A stretch of 64,000 bases of DNA from Hyphomicrobium sp. D-2 (GTDB lineage: Bacteria > Pseudomonadota > Alphaproteobacteria > Rhizobiales > Hyphomicrobiaceae). Position numbers and translations under genes: made by a program. The notes below the pieces were generated by a model, which worked only from the letters and a program-made list of their open reading frames with translations, was not told the origin of the DNA and did no database searches. Location: NCBI RefSeq assembly GCF_029872155.1, contig NZ_JARXLA010000008.1, forward strand, positions 870,501-934,500, given 5' to 3'. Below, piece by piece: positions 17,240 through 25,510 of this stretch. The number at the start of each line of letters is the position of its first letter. Position 1 is the first letter of the stretch.

Positions 17240-17998
17240 GTGCGCACGTTCAGCTCCGATGGCACCGAGATTGCCTTTCTTGATCAAGGGGAAGGCGAGC
17301 CGGTTCTGCTGATTCACGGGTTCGCATCGAACATTGTCACCAACTGGATCGATACTGGTTGGGTCAGGGCGCTGACCGAGGCTGGATACCGCGTCATTGC
17401 CTATGACAATCGCGGGCACGGCCGCAGCGAGAAGCTCTATCGGCTGGAAGATTACGGCGCCCCGCTCATGGCGGAGGACGCGTGCAGGCTGCTGGATCAC
17501 CTGGGCGTCGAGCGCGCCCACGTGCTCGGCTATTCGATGGGCGCGCGCATCTCGGCGTTTCTCGGGCTGGCGCATCCCGATCGCGTGCGCAGCTTGGTGT
17601 TCGGCGGACTGGGCATCAACATGGTGCGCGGATTGGCTGGCACCGGGCCGATCGCCCATGCGCTGGAGGCCGCCAGTATTGATGACGTGACCAACCCCAC
17701 CGCGCGGACGTTCCGTTCGTTCGCCGAGCAAACCGGAAGCGATCTCAATGCGTTGGCCACCTGTATCCGTTCCGCGCGCGCGCCGCTGACGGCGGATGCG
17801 GTGGCAATGCTGAGGTGTCCGGTGCTGGTCGTGGTTGGGGACCGCGATGTGATCGGCGGCTCTGCAGACGAATTGGCGGCGCTGATACCGGGTGCCAAGG
17901 CCGTAACGCTTGCCAACCGCGATCACATGAAGGCCGTGGGCGATCGCAAATTCAAAGCTGCAGTGCTTGATTTCTTCGCCGCCGTGGATGCGGGCTGA
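17240..17998 (+). CDS. Alpha/beta hydrolase
   Basis: 252 aa from a GTG at 17240 that has AAAGGA 9-10 nt upstream. ATGs at 17165 and 17177 give longer forms. The fold is clear: oxyanion region VLLIHGFASN, AYDNRGHGRSEK, nucleophile elbow VLGYSMGARIS, then the late aspartate in VVVGDRDVIGG and the histidine in ANRDHMKAVGD. Members act on esters or similar bonds and the substrate is not predictable here. No signal peptide is seen. The gene stands alone, divergent from the zinc-finger gene. Confidence 0.88.
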   Translation: MRTFSSDGTEIAFLDQGEGEPVLLIHGFASNIVTNWIDTGWVRALTEAGYRVIAYDNRGHGRSEKLYRLEDYGAPLMAEDACRLLDHLGVERAHVLGYSMGARISAFLGLAHPDRVRSLVFGGLGINMVRGLAGTGPIAHALEAASIDDVTNPTARTFRSFAEQTGSDLNALATCIRSARAPLTADAVAMLRCPVLVVVGDRDVIGGSADELAALIPGAKAVTLANRDHMKAVGDRKFKAAVLDFFAAVDAG

Positions 17999-18452
17999 CA
18001 AACGGGGCGCGGCCGTTGGCAGCAGGCGCGGCGCTCGCGGGGGCCTTAAGAAACACTGCCCCTGAAATACGAGGCCCCGGCCAATCGGCGCTTACATCCC
18101 AAAAGACAAACGCGGGGTTGTCAGGGACATAGCAGCCGACCAAAAAGCCGGGGCCAAGACGCAATACACACTCGAACGCAGCACATACGCACAACGAATT
18201 GGCCGCCGCCGAGGGTCCGGAAGCTCCAGACAATCCAGTCATATCAAGATAGTGGCGGGCGGTCTTGTGCTTCCATTGCGATCGCGACATTTGCGCTGTG
18301 GAAAACTCTGCTGTGTGGTTGTTTTGCGCGACGATATCTGGGTTGCGCCGTTTTTGAGTCGCACTGCCGCCGGATTGGCCTGATCATCTTCGTCCCGGGA
18401 AAGATGGCAGGTTTACAGTCCATTAGGGTTACTGCGGTTAGCGTCTCGCATC
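17999..18452. other. Intergenic stretch without a supported gene
   Basis: One minus-strand frame (18290 to 17952) could encode 112 residues, but it runs into the 3' end of the hydrolase gene, has no recognised domain and has a poorly placed ribosome site. The sequence becomes locally A/T-richer around 18290-18360, just before the extensin-like gene, which is where a promoter would be expected. No repeat or RNA is recognised. Confidence 0.4.
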
Positions 18453-19130
18453 ATGCCATCTGTCCGTATCTGCGTCCTCTTTGGCATTCTTTGCTTCCCG
18501 TGGCTGCTCTCCGGCTGCGGTGGCAGTGCCACGCAATCATTCATCGCCAAGGACGAACCATGGCGTTCGTCAGAAGAGCGCGCCTGCCTTGCGGCCGGTG
18601 TTGTGCGTGAAAGCCCCTACATCAAGACCAAGCTTTCGCTCGGCGGGCCGAGTGCCTGCGGTGCGGAGCAGCCCTTCGAACTGGCGGCCGTGCGCAATGG
18701 CAACGTTACGCTGAAGCCAGTGGCGTATCTGAGATGCCCGATGATCCCGCAGGTGAACCTGTGGGTGCGGGAGGTGATCGAGCCGGCGGCATTGCGCTAT
18801 TACAACTCGCCGCTGACGGAGCTGCGCATCGCTGGCTCCTATTCCTGCCGCCCGATCAATCACGCGTTCGGAGCGGTGCTTTCCGAGCACGGCCACGCCA
18901 ACGCGCTGGATGTTTCCGGATTTGTGCTGGCGAACGGCAAGACGGTCTCGGTGAAAAAAGGCTGGCGCGGTGACAAGCGCGATCAGGCTTTTCTGCGCGA
19001 GGTGCGCGCTGGTGCGTGCCATCATTTCACGACGGTGCTTAGCCCGAACTACGACCGCAACCATCACGACCATTTCCATGTCGATCTGGCGCGGCGCGGC
19101 AAGGATGGCTTGCGCACGGTCTGCAAGTAG
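18453..19130 (+). CDS. Extensin-like family lipoprotein
   Basis: 225 aa. The signal peptide ends in a lipobox (LLSGC, with C at about residue 23), so the mature protein should be lipid-anchored in the envelope. The body matches the extensin-like C-terminal family: paired cysteines, SYSCRPINHAFGAVLSEHGHANALDVSGF, GWRGDKRDQAFLREVRAGACHHFTTVLSPNYDRNHHDHFHVDL. The H..D and H.H.D pattern resembles metal-dependent LAS/VanY-type peptidases, so a role in cell-wall processing is plausible but not shown. The family is common in Hyphomicrobiales. It stands alone. Confidence 0.88.
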   Translation: MPSVRICVLFGILCFPWLLSGCGGSATQSFIAKDEPWRSSEERACLAAGVVRESPYIKTKLSLGGPSACGAEQPFELAAVRNGNVTLKPVAYLRCPMIPQVNLWVREVIEPAALRYYNSPLTELRIAGSYSCRPINHAFGAVLSEHGHANALDVSGFVLANGKTVSVKKGWRGDKRDQAFLREVRAGACHHFTTVLSPNYDRNHHDHFHVDLARRGKDGLRTVCK

Positions 19131-19200
19131 CTGGGCTCAGAGCCTTTCAGCGTTTTGTCGAAGCGCGGACCAGCTCTAGATGTTCGTTTTTGTCGTGCTT

Positions 19201-19242
19201 CTTGTCGGAAAACCGGTTCCCACTTTTCCGAAAGCACTCTAA
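19201..19242. repeat. Probable dispersed intergenic repeat
   Basis: The motif GGAAAACCGGTTCCCACTTT followed by TCCGAAAGCACTCT resembles short repeats I know from intergenic regions of many Hyphomicrobiales genomes. A companion segment with GCTCTAG lies just upstream (about 19174). Only one copy is seen in this window, so the call rests on memory of related genomes. It overlaps the stop codon of the small gene at 19239. Confidence 0.5.
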
Positions 19243-19409
19243 TCGTCGTCCTCATCGCAGGCGACGGGGAACTCAGCGCTCGGGTCCAAGCATACGATGT
19301 CCGGCTGCAACCGGCTGGCGCTGGGCGGCGCCGGATGCCGGGCGGCGAGAGCGGTGTGCGCGATAACAAGCGATACGAAGACGATCAGGCATAAGGGGGC
19401 GCGGTGCAT
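19239..19409 (-). CDS. Small secreted protein, 56 aa, unknown
   Basis: The ATG at 19409 opens a frame for 56 residues. The first 23 form a textbook signal peptide (MHRAPLCLIVFVSLVIAHTA then LAA). The short mature part has two cysteines (DIVCLDP and FPVACDEDD) that could form one disulphide, and an acidic tail. The stop TAG lies inside the dispersed repeat at 19201-19242. The ribosome site is weak. Function unknown. It is convergent with the extensin-like gene. Confidence 0.5.
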   Translation of the reverse strand: MHRAPLCLIVFVSLVIAHTALAARHPAPPSASRLQPDIVCLDPSAEFPVACDEDDD

Positions 19410-19550
19410 GTGCGATATCCCGACAGCAAGCCTGGATTATACTGCGCCGCTTGCCCCGCGAAAATACCAGACAGCATAGATTGGAAGCCGTCAGGCTTGC
19501 CTCAGGTGCCGTGATCGCGCCGATGCTCTGAGTTTTAGGTGTTCAGTCGC

Positions 19551-20198
19551 TCACTGCTGATCGCGCTCGGCGAATGATGGGGCGTCGCCATCCTCGGCCT
19601 TGGCAGACATCTGCTCGCGCTTGGCGGCGAAATAGTCCTGGGCAGCATCCATATCCATTGCAGCCATCTCGCGCACGGCCCGCTCACGCAACGCGCGCAT
19701 GGCTTCAACATCCATATCGTCGATGTTGATGTGCTGGGCATACTGCATGGCGATCAGGCCCGGGCCGTCATCGGCGGGAGTATAACGGAATACGTTGAAC
19801 TCCATCACCTCGCTGCCTTCAGCCCAGGTGAGAAAATCGATGATGGCTTCCTTTTCATTGCTGACGTCGATGGCATAGTTCGCGTCTGGATTTGTTTCCT
19901 TCACCACTTTGCCTACGGCTTCAACAGCTGCTGCAGGGTCAGTGCCCATCTGCGGATAGGCATAGAAAGCAAACAGTTTCGACCAGTTCTCGACGGTTTC
20001 ACCCTTGAGGGTGAATTCAGCCAGAGCATTGCCCATCGAGCCATCGGGCAGCGCTGCCTGATCTTCGAAGTTCAGCGTGTAGTGCTGCCCATCGAATTCC
20101 ACCGCGAGCGGCTCAGCCGCTTTCGGCTCGGCATAGACCACGCCGCTCAATGACACGGTGGAGACGATCGCAGCTAGGATGATTGGCAGGACGCGCAT
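19551..20198 (-). CDS. Secreted protein of unknown function
   Basis: 215 aa. A cleavable signal peptide is evident (MRVLPIILAAIVSTVSLSGV, cut after VYA). The mature part is acidic, has no cysteine and no membrane segment, and ends in a charged tail (AEDGDAPSFAERDQQ). No family is recognised. Its character fits a periplasmic protein. It is transcribed in the same direction as the small gene at 20235-20429, 36 nt downstream of it, so the two may share a transcript. Confidence 0.75.
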   Translation of the reverse strand: MRVLPIILAAIVSTVSLSGVVYAEPKAAEPLAVEFDGQHYTLNFEDQAALPDGSMGNALAEFTLKGETVENWSKLFAFYAYPQMGTDPAAAVEAVGKVVKETNPDANYAIDVSNEKEAIIDFLTWAEGSEVMEFNVFRYTPADDGPGLIAMQYAQHINIDDMDVEAMRALRERAVREMAAMDMDAAQDYFAAKREQMSAKAEDGDAPSFAERDQQ

Positions 20199-20234
20199 CG
20201 GTGCTTGACCTTGTTATGTAGCGAAAATGACCGG

Positions 20235-20429
20235 TTAAAAATCACGGATGTCGCGTTCAGAAACGATACGGTCGAAAGGCTCGTCATCGCGGCGCACCCG
20301 ATAGAGCGGCGAGCCTTCCTCAGCCTGGAGAAGCTGTTCGATCCGATACGAGGCATCGGCGATCATGAGACCGATTTCAAGGCCCGTCAGCTGCACGATG
20401 GCCCCGACTTCCAGTTCACGATCCGCCAT
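20235..20429 (-). CDS. Small conserved-looking cytoplasmic protein, 64 aa
   Basis: Begins MADRELEVGAIVQLTGLEIG and ends DDEPFDRIVSERDIRDF. Composition and codon use look protein-like, with no signal peptide or helix-turn-helix. The layout, a small beta-rich start with a charged C-terminus, resembles short hypothetical proteins of Hyphomicrobiales. I recognise no function. It is divergent from egtB (264 nt) and lies upstream of the secreted-protein gene. Confidence 0.6.
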   Translation of the reverse strand: MADRELEVGAIVQLTGLEIGLMIADASYRIEQLLQAEEGSPLYRVRRDDEPFDRIVSERDIRDF

Positions 20430-20693
20430 CGCCTGAACTCCTTAGCTTCCGGCCGAGACAATAAAACCGGCAATAGCGATGTCTAACCTCTGCAGCCTGA
20501 AGGATGCGTGTTGCCGTTGTCTAAAAATCGAAGGATCGAAATATTTCAGCGTTCCGTCGGTGTTTGGTGGTTCGTCCATCAAGTGCGTCGATGAAATCGG
20601 AGCAATGGAGAAACCGATGCGGCTGCAAATCGTTAGGGCATTAAGGCATCGCGATTAGCCGGTGCGGCCCGTGGATATAAAGCCGAGGTTTCC

Positions 20694-22010
20694 GTGTTTC
20701 CTTCTGCCGTCGATCATTCTGCCGCTCCCGTCACCGAAGAACTTTCCGACCGTCTGCGACTATTGCACAGGCTGAAGTCTAGCCGGCGACTGTCGCAACT
20801 GCTGGCGGCGCCGCTGAGCGATGAAGATCAGGTCGTTCAGCCCATGGACGACGCCAGCCCGACGAAGTGGCATCTGGCGCACACGACCTGGTTCTATGAG
20901 ACATTTCTGCTGAAGCCGCATTGTCCGGGCTATCGCGAATATTCACCGGACTTCGCCTATTGCTTCAACTCGTATTACGAGAGTCACGGCAAGCGTCAGG
21001 CTCGCAATCGTCGTGGATTGCTGACGCGGCCGTCGGTGGATGAGGTGCGCGGCTATCGCGCTCATGTCGATGAAGCGCTGGAGCGAATGTTCGTCAGTGG
21101 TTTTATCAATGATCGATTGGATGGGCCGGCGGCTATCGTCGAACTTGGAATCAACCACGAGCAACAGCATCAGGAGTTGCTGCTCACGGACGTGCTTTGC
21201 CTTTTCGACGCTCAGCCATTGCATCCGGCATATCGTACGCCGGCGCCGTGTCGCGATCAGACCCATCACGGCGATGGCGCAGCTTTCATTGAGTTTCCAG
21301 GCGGTATTTTTCCGGTTGGATTTTCCGGTGCAGGCTTCTGTTACGACAATGAAGGGCCGCGTCACGATGCGCTTCTGCAACCCTTCCGCCTTGCTCACCG
21401 TTGCGTGACGAACGCTGAATGGCTGGCATTCATGGACGATGGCGGCTATCGCGATCCGCTGCTCTGGCTTGCCGATGGCTGGAGCGCGATCAACGTCAAC
21501 GGGTGGGACGCGCCGGGATATTGGCGGCAGCGCGATGGCGATTGGCATCAGATGACGCTTGAAGGTCTGGTGCCGGTGAGGCTGGCGGCGCCGGTTGCGC
21601 ACGTCAGTTATTACGAAGCCAATGCCTTCGCGAACTGGGCGGGCAAGCGGCTGCCGACCGAGTTTGAATGGGAAGTTGCAAGCACCGGTGTCGGCATGGC
21701 GGGCAACGATCTCGGCACCGGACACATGCGTCCGCAACCTGCCCCTGTGGGAGCTGAAGGCGAACTCACTCAGATGTTTGGGGACGTGTGGGAGTGGACG
21801 TCGAGTGCCTATCTTCCCTATCCGGGCTATCGCGCGGCTCCGGGTGCGCTCGGCGAATACAACGGCAAGTTCATGGTCAGTCAAAACGTTCTGCGCGGCG
21901 GTTCTTGCGTGACGCCGCCGGGGCACATTCGGCGGACATACCGGAACTTCTTTTATCCGCACCAGAGATGGCAGTTCACGGGGGTTCGTCTGGCGGAGGA
22001 TGTTGCATGA
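20694..22010 (+). CDS. egtB: Ergothioneine biosynthesis protein EgtB (sulfoxide synthase)
   Basis: 438 aa iron enzyme that joins hercynine with a thiol substrate and oxygen. The N-terminal DinB-like part holds the metal histidines: one in KWHLAHTTWFYETFLL and two in NHEQQHQELLLTD. The C-terminal formylglycine-generating-enzyme-like part has PRHDALLQPFRLAHRCVTNAEW, ANWAGKRLPTEFEWE and WEWTSSAYLPYPGYR. The start is a GTG with GAGG 5 nt upstream. It is coupled to egtD by ATGA. There is no egtA, egtC or egtE nearby, so this is the short pathway, with the C-S lyase elsewhere. Confidence 0.93.
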   Translation: MFPSAVDHSAAPVTEELSDRLRLLHRLKSSRRLSQLLAAPLSDEDQVVQPMDDASPTKWHLAHTTWFYETFLLKPHCPGYREYSPDFAYCFNSYYESHGKRQARNRRGLLTRPSVDEVRGYRAHVDEALERMFVSGFINDRLDGPAAIVELGINHEQQHQELLLTDVLCLFDAQPLHPAYRTPAPCRDQTHHGDGAAFIEFPGGIFPVGFSGAGFCYDNEGPRHDALLQPFRLAHRCVTNAEWLAFMDDGGYRDPLLWLADGWSAINVNGWDAPGYWRQRDGDWHQMTLEGLVPVRLAAPVAHVSYYEANAFANWAGKRLPTEFEWEVASTGVGMAGNDLGTGHMRPQPAPVGAEGELTQMFGDVWEWTSSAYLPYPGYRAAPGALGEYNGKFMVSQNVLRGGSCVTPPGHIRRTYRNFFYPHQRWQFTGVRLAEDVA

Positions 22011-23131
22011 GTGAGGCGAACAAGAAATCAGCGGCAAGACGCTCTTCGGATTTCAGTCGAGAGAGGCGGGTGCCGTCGTTACCGGAGCAGAGTTTTTTTG
22101 GCGCCTGGTTCACCTCGGATCGCGAGCGCGACAGCATAAGGAACGGCGGTCATAGCGGATCGCGCCCAACCTTTTGCAGTTCCAGTGGCCGTGCTGACCC
22201 TGCTGCCGGTTCGGATTTTTCTGAGGCGTTGATTGCCGGACTGTCCGCGCCGCAAAAATCCATTCCGAGCCGATTTTTATATGATGCGGCGGGCAGCGCT
22301 CTATTCGAGAAGATAACGACGCTGCCGGAGTATTATCCAACCCGCACCGAGACAGAAATTTTACGGCATCAGGCGGAGGAGATCGCGGCGATCGTTCCGG
22401 ATGGCGCGGTGCTGGTTGAATTCGGGTCCGGCTCCAGCACCAAGACCGAACTTTTGCTGGAGCGGATGGAGAATTTGCACGCTTACGTTCCGATTGATAT
22501 CAGCGCGACTGCCTTGCAGGACGCAAAGGCACGCATCGCTGAACGGTTCCCAGCGTTGCGCGTCATGCCGATCGAAGCTGATTTCGCGCAACCGATAGCC
22601 ATACCGCCGGAATTTTCTACAAGGCCACTGTTTGGCTTTTTTCCTGGCTCGACGATTGGGAACTTGCGTCCCGTCGATGCTGTTGCGCTGCTGGCCAGCA
22701 TGCGCCGGACATTGGGTCCAGACGCGCACCTGATTATCGGAGCGGACCTGAAGAAGAACGTTCGACGTCTCCTTGCCGCTTATGACGACGCCGATGGTGT
22801 GACAGCGGCTTTCAATCTGAATCTGCTGGCGCGTGCCAATCGTGAACTGGACGCCAATTTCAAGCTCGATCAGTTCAAGCATTCGGCCACCTACGATATG
22901 CGCAACGGCAGGATCGATATGCATCTCGTCAGTCTGCGGGAGCAATGGGTGGACGTCGGCGGGCGCCGCTTCCATTTCGATGCCGGAGAGCAAATCCATA
23001 CGGAGCACTCACACAAGTACGAGATAGACGGCTTCCATACGCTTGCCGGTGAGGCAGGCTGGCGGCCTCAGGTGGTGTGGACCGATGCAGAGCACCTGTT
23101 CAGCGTCCATGTGCTCGTTGCTGACGCGTGA
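22007..23131 (+). CDS. egtD: Histidine N-alpha-methyltransferase EgtD with an N-terminal extension
   Basis: 374 aa SAM-dependent enzyme that trimethylates histidine to hercynine, the substrate of EgtB. The family core starts around residue 70 (SRFLYDAAGSALFEKITTLPEYYPTRTETEIL). The SAM site is LVEFGSGSSTKTELLLERM, and PLFGFFPGSTIGNLRPVDA and HSHKYEIDGFHTLAGEAGW also fit. EgtD is usually about 320-330 aa. Here roughly 65 extra arginine- and serine-rich residues precede the core. The ATG overlapping the egtB stop supports the long form. A later start is possible but no better ribosome site is seen. Confidence 0.93.
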   Translation: MSEANKKSAARRSSDFSRERRVPSLPEQSFFGAWFTSDRERDSIRNGGHSGSRPTFCSSSGRADPAAGSDFSEALIAGLSAPQKSIPSRFLYDAAGSALFEKITTLPEYYPTRTETEILRHQAEEIAAIVPDGAVLVEFGSGSSTKTELLLERMENLHAYVPIDISATALQDAKARIAERFPALRVMPIEADFAQPIAIPPEFSTRPLFGFFPGSTIGNLRPVDAVALLASMRRTLGPDAHLIIGADLKKNVRRLLAAYDDADGVTAAFNLNLLARANRELDANFKLDQFKHSATYDMRNGRIDMHLVSLREQWVDVGGRRFHFDAGEQIHTEHSHKYEIDGFHTLAGEAGWRPQVVWTDAEHLFSVHVLVADA

Positions 23132-23171
23132 AAGATAGCCGTCGCCTTGCGAATTGAGCTACAAGCGCGTC

Positions 23172-23813
23172 ATGGCATGGCAAAAGGGCGGCCCCGGCGC
23201 GCGGCGCGGATACCACCACGGGAATCTGCGTGAAGCATTGATCGCTGCGGCACTTGAATTGATCTCCAAGAAGGGGCCGGCGGGCTTCACGTTCGCCGAT
23301 GCCGCGCGTGCGGCCGGGGTTAGTCCCGCAGCTCCCTACCGCCATTATCGCGATCGCGACGCACTTCTGGCTGACATCGCTCGCCGTGGCTTCGATGCGT
23401 TTGCCGATGCACTGGCGCAAGCCTGGAATGACGGCAAGCCAACGCCCAGAGCAGCCTTTGAGCGTGTCGGGCGGGCCTATCTGGACTTTGCAGCCAAGGA
23501 GCCGGCGCAGTTTTCGGCGATGTTCGAATCCGGTTTGCCCATGGGCGATTATCCGGAAGTGCGAGAGGCGGGTGAGCGCGCATTCGCCGTTCTGCGTCAG
23601 GCCTGCGATGCATTGGCTGCAACGTTGCCGCCGGCAAAGCGTCCGCCGTCGCTGATGATGGCGCTGCATATCTGGTCGCTCAGTCACGGCATCGCTGCGC
23701 TGTTCAGTCGTGGCGATGCTGCACGTCGTCCGATCCCGATGTCGGCGGAAGATCTGCTTGAAGCAGCGGTGCTGATCTATCTCGATGGTCTGGGCGTCAC
23801 GTCGGACAAGTAG
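23172..23813 (+). CDS. TetR-family transcriptional regulator
   Basis: 213 aa from the ATG at 23172. The DNA-binding domain spans about 12-60 (YHHGNLREALIAAALELISK, FTFADAARAAGVSPAAPYRHY with the YRHY end of the recognition region). The C-terminal part (FERVGRAYLDFAAKEPAQFSAMF) fits the WHG ligand-binding subfamily. It lies 40 nt after egtD on the same strand and may be cotranscribed, but TetR proteins with WHG domains often control genes elsewhere. The ligand is unknown. An in-frame TTG at 23154 is a less likely start. Confidence 0.9.
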   Translation: MAWQKGGPGARRGYHHGNLREALIAAALELISKKGPAGFTFADAARAAGVSPAAPYRHYRDRDALLADIARRGFDAFADALAQAWNDGKPTPRAAFERVGRAYLDFAAKEPAQFSAMFESGLPMGDYPEVREAGERAFAVLRQACDALAATLPPAKRPPSLMMALHIWSLSHGIAALFSRGDAARRPIPMSAEDLLEAAVLIYLDGLGVTSDK

Positions 23814-23986
23814 CGCGTCGCGCGGTGTGCGATTGCGCATTCATCGTGCGTTGTGTGTGATGCGCACGATGAGTTTGCACACAGCATGCAAACGCTTAAT
23901 GCATCAACGTTGAAACCGATGTATACGTGAGGCGGCATCGCGCGCGAGTAGTGGTGCGCATGTAGTTAGCAAAGACGGGTTTCAAA

Positions 23987-24286
23987 ATGGCAGCGAACGA
24001 GAAGACCTCACCGGCAGTTGCGCGTATTGCAGCGAAGGGCATCAAGGCTCCCGGTACTCTCACTCACAACGAGATCAAGAAGCTTGCCGCTTCAGCTCTC
24101 ACACAGGCAGCGGATGCTCCGAAGAAAGAGCCGGCCAAGAAGAAGGCCGTGCGCAAGGTTGCTTCCAAGCCGATCAAGGCCAAGCCTGTGAAGGCGAAGG
24201 CGGTAGCAGCAAAGACGACTGCTGCGGCGAAGAAGGGTGCAGCCAAGAAGGCTGTGAAGAAGCGCGTTCCGGCAAAGAAGCGCTGA
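23987..24286 (+). CDS. Histone H1-like lysine/alanine-rich DNA-binding protein
   Basis: 99 aa. A short N-terminal segment (about 1-45, ARIAAKGIKAPGTLTHNEIKKLAASAL) is followed by a low-complexity tail of KPVKAKAVAAKTTAAAKKG-type repeats ending KKRVPAKKR. Such tails bind DNA backbone non-specifically, as in eukaryotic H1 and bacterial Hc1/AlgP-like proteins. It probably acts in nucleoid compaction. Repeat number in such tails often varies between strains. It stands alone, with a palindrome right after the stop. Confidence 0.8.
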   Translation: MAANEKTSPAVARIAAKGIKAPGTLTHNEIKKLAASALTQAADAPKKEPAKKKAVRKVASKPIKAKPVKAKAVAAKTTAAAKKGAAKKAVKKRVPAKKR

Positions 24287-24296
24287 CGCATTGAGG

Positions 24297-24314
24297 CGAA
24301 CGTTGCAACGTTCG
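24297..24314. repeat. Perfect 18-nt palindrome after the histone-like gene
   Basis: CGAACGTTGCAACGTTCG is its own reverse complement and begins 11 nt after the stop codon. As RNA it can form a 7-bp stem with a 4-nt loop but has no T-tract, so a terminator role is weak. A protein binding site is the alternative. Confidence 0.6.
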
Positions 24315-24345
24315 TCGTGCGGTACTGATCCGATTATCGAGATCT

Positions 24346-24400
24346 CATGCATCCGACGGGCGAGATTAGCCCTCACGACGTTTCTCCCGTCGGTCGCATG
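24346..24400. repeat. Imperfect hairpin
   Basis: An arm around CCGACGGGCGAGA (24353-24365) pairs with TCTCCCGTCGG (24383-24393), and flanking CATGC/GCATG extends it. No T-tract follows. It may be the end of the histone-like transcript or a structured element of unknown role. Confidence 0.45.
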
Positions 24401-24932
24401 ATGCCGCTAGGTTGATCATTCTAAGTCACGCGCGCTGAGCCACGATCCGGATGGATGTCTTATCCGGCGAGTGAGCTGGGTGTGGTAACTGGCAGATGTC
24501 GTGGCCAGTCCATTCTCTGGGCGGTGTGACCATTGACAGTTCTGCTCAGGATCCAGCTTCAGGTTTCCCCGCCGCGCTCTGAGAAGCGCGACGGTGCGCG
24601 CTGTGCGGCCTGATCGGCTATCTGCCGCTACATCGCGGCAACCGACTGGCTGAGTGCGCGTCCGTATATGCCGCGCGCATCGCCTTCATTTCGCGAAAAA
24701 TCTACCTACATCTTAGCTGAGCACCGATCGCTTTTTTGCGTCTGCGCGAAGAGCGGTAGCTCACGAAATGCAGGCCGTTTGCGCTGATGCGTGGCGGCTG
24801 GAGAGCCGTGATCACTCGCGATCTTGGCGTGCGGGCGCCGCTCAATCGCCCGCCACGTTAAAGAAAGCTGCTGTGCGATCAGCGTTCGGATTTTCCCCTA
24901 TCCCCTCTTGACGGCCGCCCCCGCCGATGCCA
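24401..24932. other. Gene-free stretch before the DUF2852 gene
   Basis: No open frame here has protein-like features, and no RNA family is recognised. A TTGACG at 24908-24913 probably starts the promoter of the following gene. The length (over 500 nt) is large for this compact region, so a small RNA cannot be excluded. Confidence 0.4.
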
Positions 24933-24963
24933 CGTATGTGAATGTGATAAACATTCACATACG
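24933..24963 (+). promoter_or_regulatory. Perfect 31-nt palindromic operator before the DUF2852 gene
   Basis: Arms CGTATGTGAATGT and ACATTCACATACG are exact reverse complements around the spacer GATAA. It starts 19 nt after a -35-like TTGACG (24908-24913) and ends 12 nt before the start codon, so it covers the -10 and transcription-start region. This is the layout of a repressor operator. No regulator gene is adjacent on either side, so the binding protein is unknown. Confidence 0.7.
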
Positions 24964-24975
24964 GAGTGACCTGCT

Positions 24976-25410
24976 ATGAATGGGCTTGTTGCGACGCTCG
25001 ACGACTACGGCAAACCGGCATGGATTGGAGCCATGGTCGTTGGCTTCATCGTGTTCTGGCCCGTGGGTCTCGCAATTCTCGCCTACCTATACTGGAGTGG
25101 ACGCATGGGATGTGGTGGACGGATGAGCGGCTTCGGCCGCTGGCGGCGCGGCAACGGCGATCGCTGGGACCGCACTGTTGAGCGCTGGGGCCAGGAACTG
25201 CGCGGCTTCCCTTCGAGTGGCAACGCCGCGTTCGATGAGTATCGCGAGGAAACGATCCGCCGCCTGCAGGATGAGCAGCGCGAGTTTCAGGAGTTTCTGG
25301 AGCGGCTGCGCAAGGCGAAGGACAAGGCCGAGTTCGATCAGTTCATGTCCGAACGGCGCGCGCGTCCCGCTTCCGGGAGCGCAGGTGAGGGCCCGGTCGC
25401 AACCGCCTGA
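24976..25410 (+). CDS. DUF2852 membrane protein
   Basis: 144 aa. One strong membrane helix (AMVVGFIVFWPVGLAILAYLY, about 15-35) is followed by a glycine/arginine-rich linker (MGCGGRMSGFGRWRRGNGDRW) and a charged helical segment (FDEYREETIRRLQDEQREFQEFLERLRKAKDKAEFDQFM), typical of DUF2852 in Hyphomicrobiales. The function is unknown. Topology suggests an inner-membrane anchor with a cytoplasmic coiled coil. Expression is probably controlled through the palindrome at 24933-24963. A strong terminator follows. Confidence 0.85.
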   Translation: MNGLVATLDDYGKPAWIGAMVVGFIVFWPVGLAILAYLYWSGRMGCGGRMSGFGRWRRGNGDRWDRTVERWGQELRGFPSSGNAAFDEYREETIRRLQDEQREFQEFLERLRKAKDKAEFDQFMSERRARPASGSAGEGPVATA

Positions 25411-25438
25411 CGGGATCGACCATCGCGCCTAACATCGA

Positions 25439-25470
25439 AGCCAGGGCGCGTGCCCTGGCTTTTTGTTTTT
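25439..25470 (+). terminator. Rho-independent terminator after the DUF2852 gene
   Basis: AAGCCAGGGC and GCCCTGGCTT pair perfectly around a short GCGT loop and are followed by TTTTTGTTTTT. It also lies downstream of the convergent 5-oxoprolinase gene. Confidence 0.85.
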
Positions 25471-25510
25471 GGGAACCCGCGCAACACATGCGCAGTGGCG
25501 GATCGCTCCG

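Noticed and set aside
17952-18290. A 112-residue minus-strand frame after the hydrolase gene
   Set aside because: It overlaps the hydrolase 3' end, has no domain or signal peptide and no good ribosome site. Evidence is too thin to call a gene.
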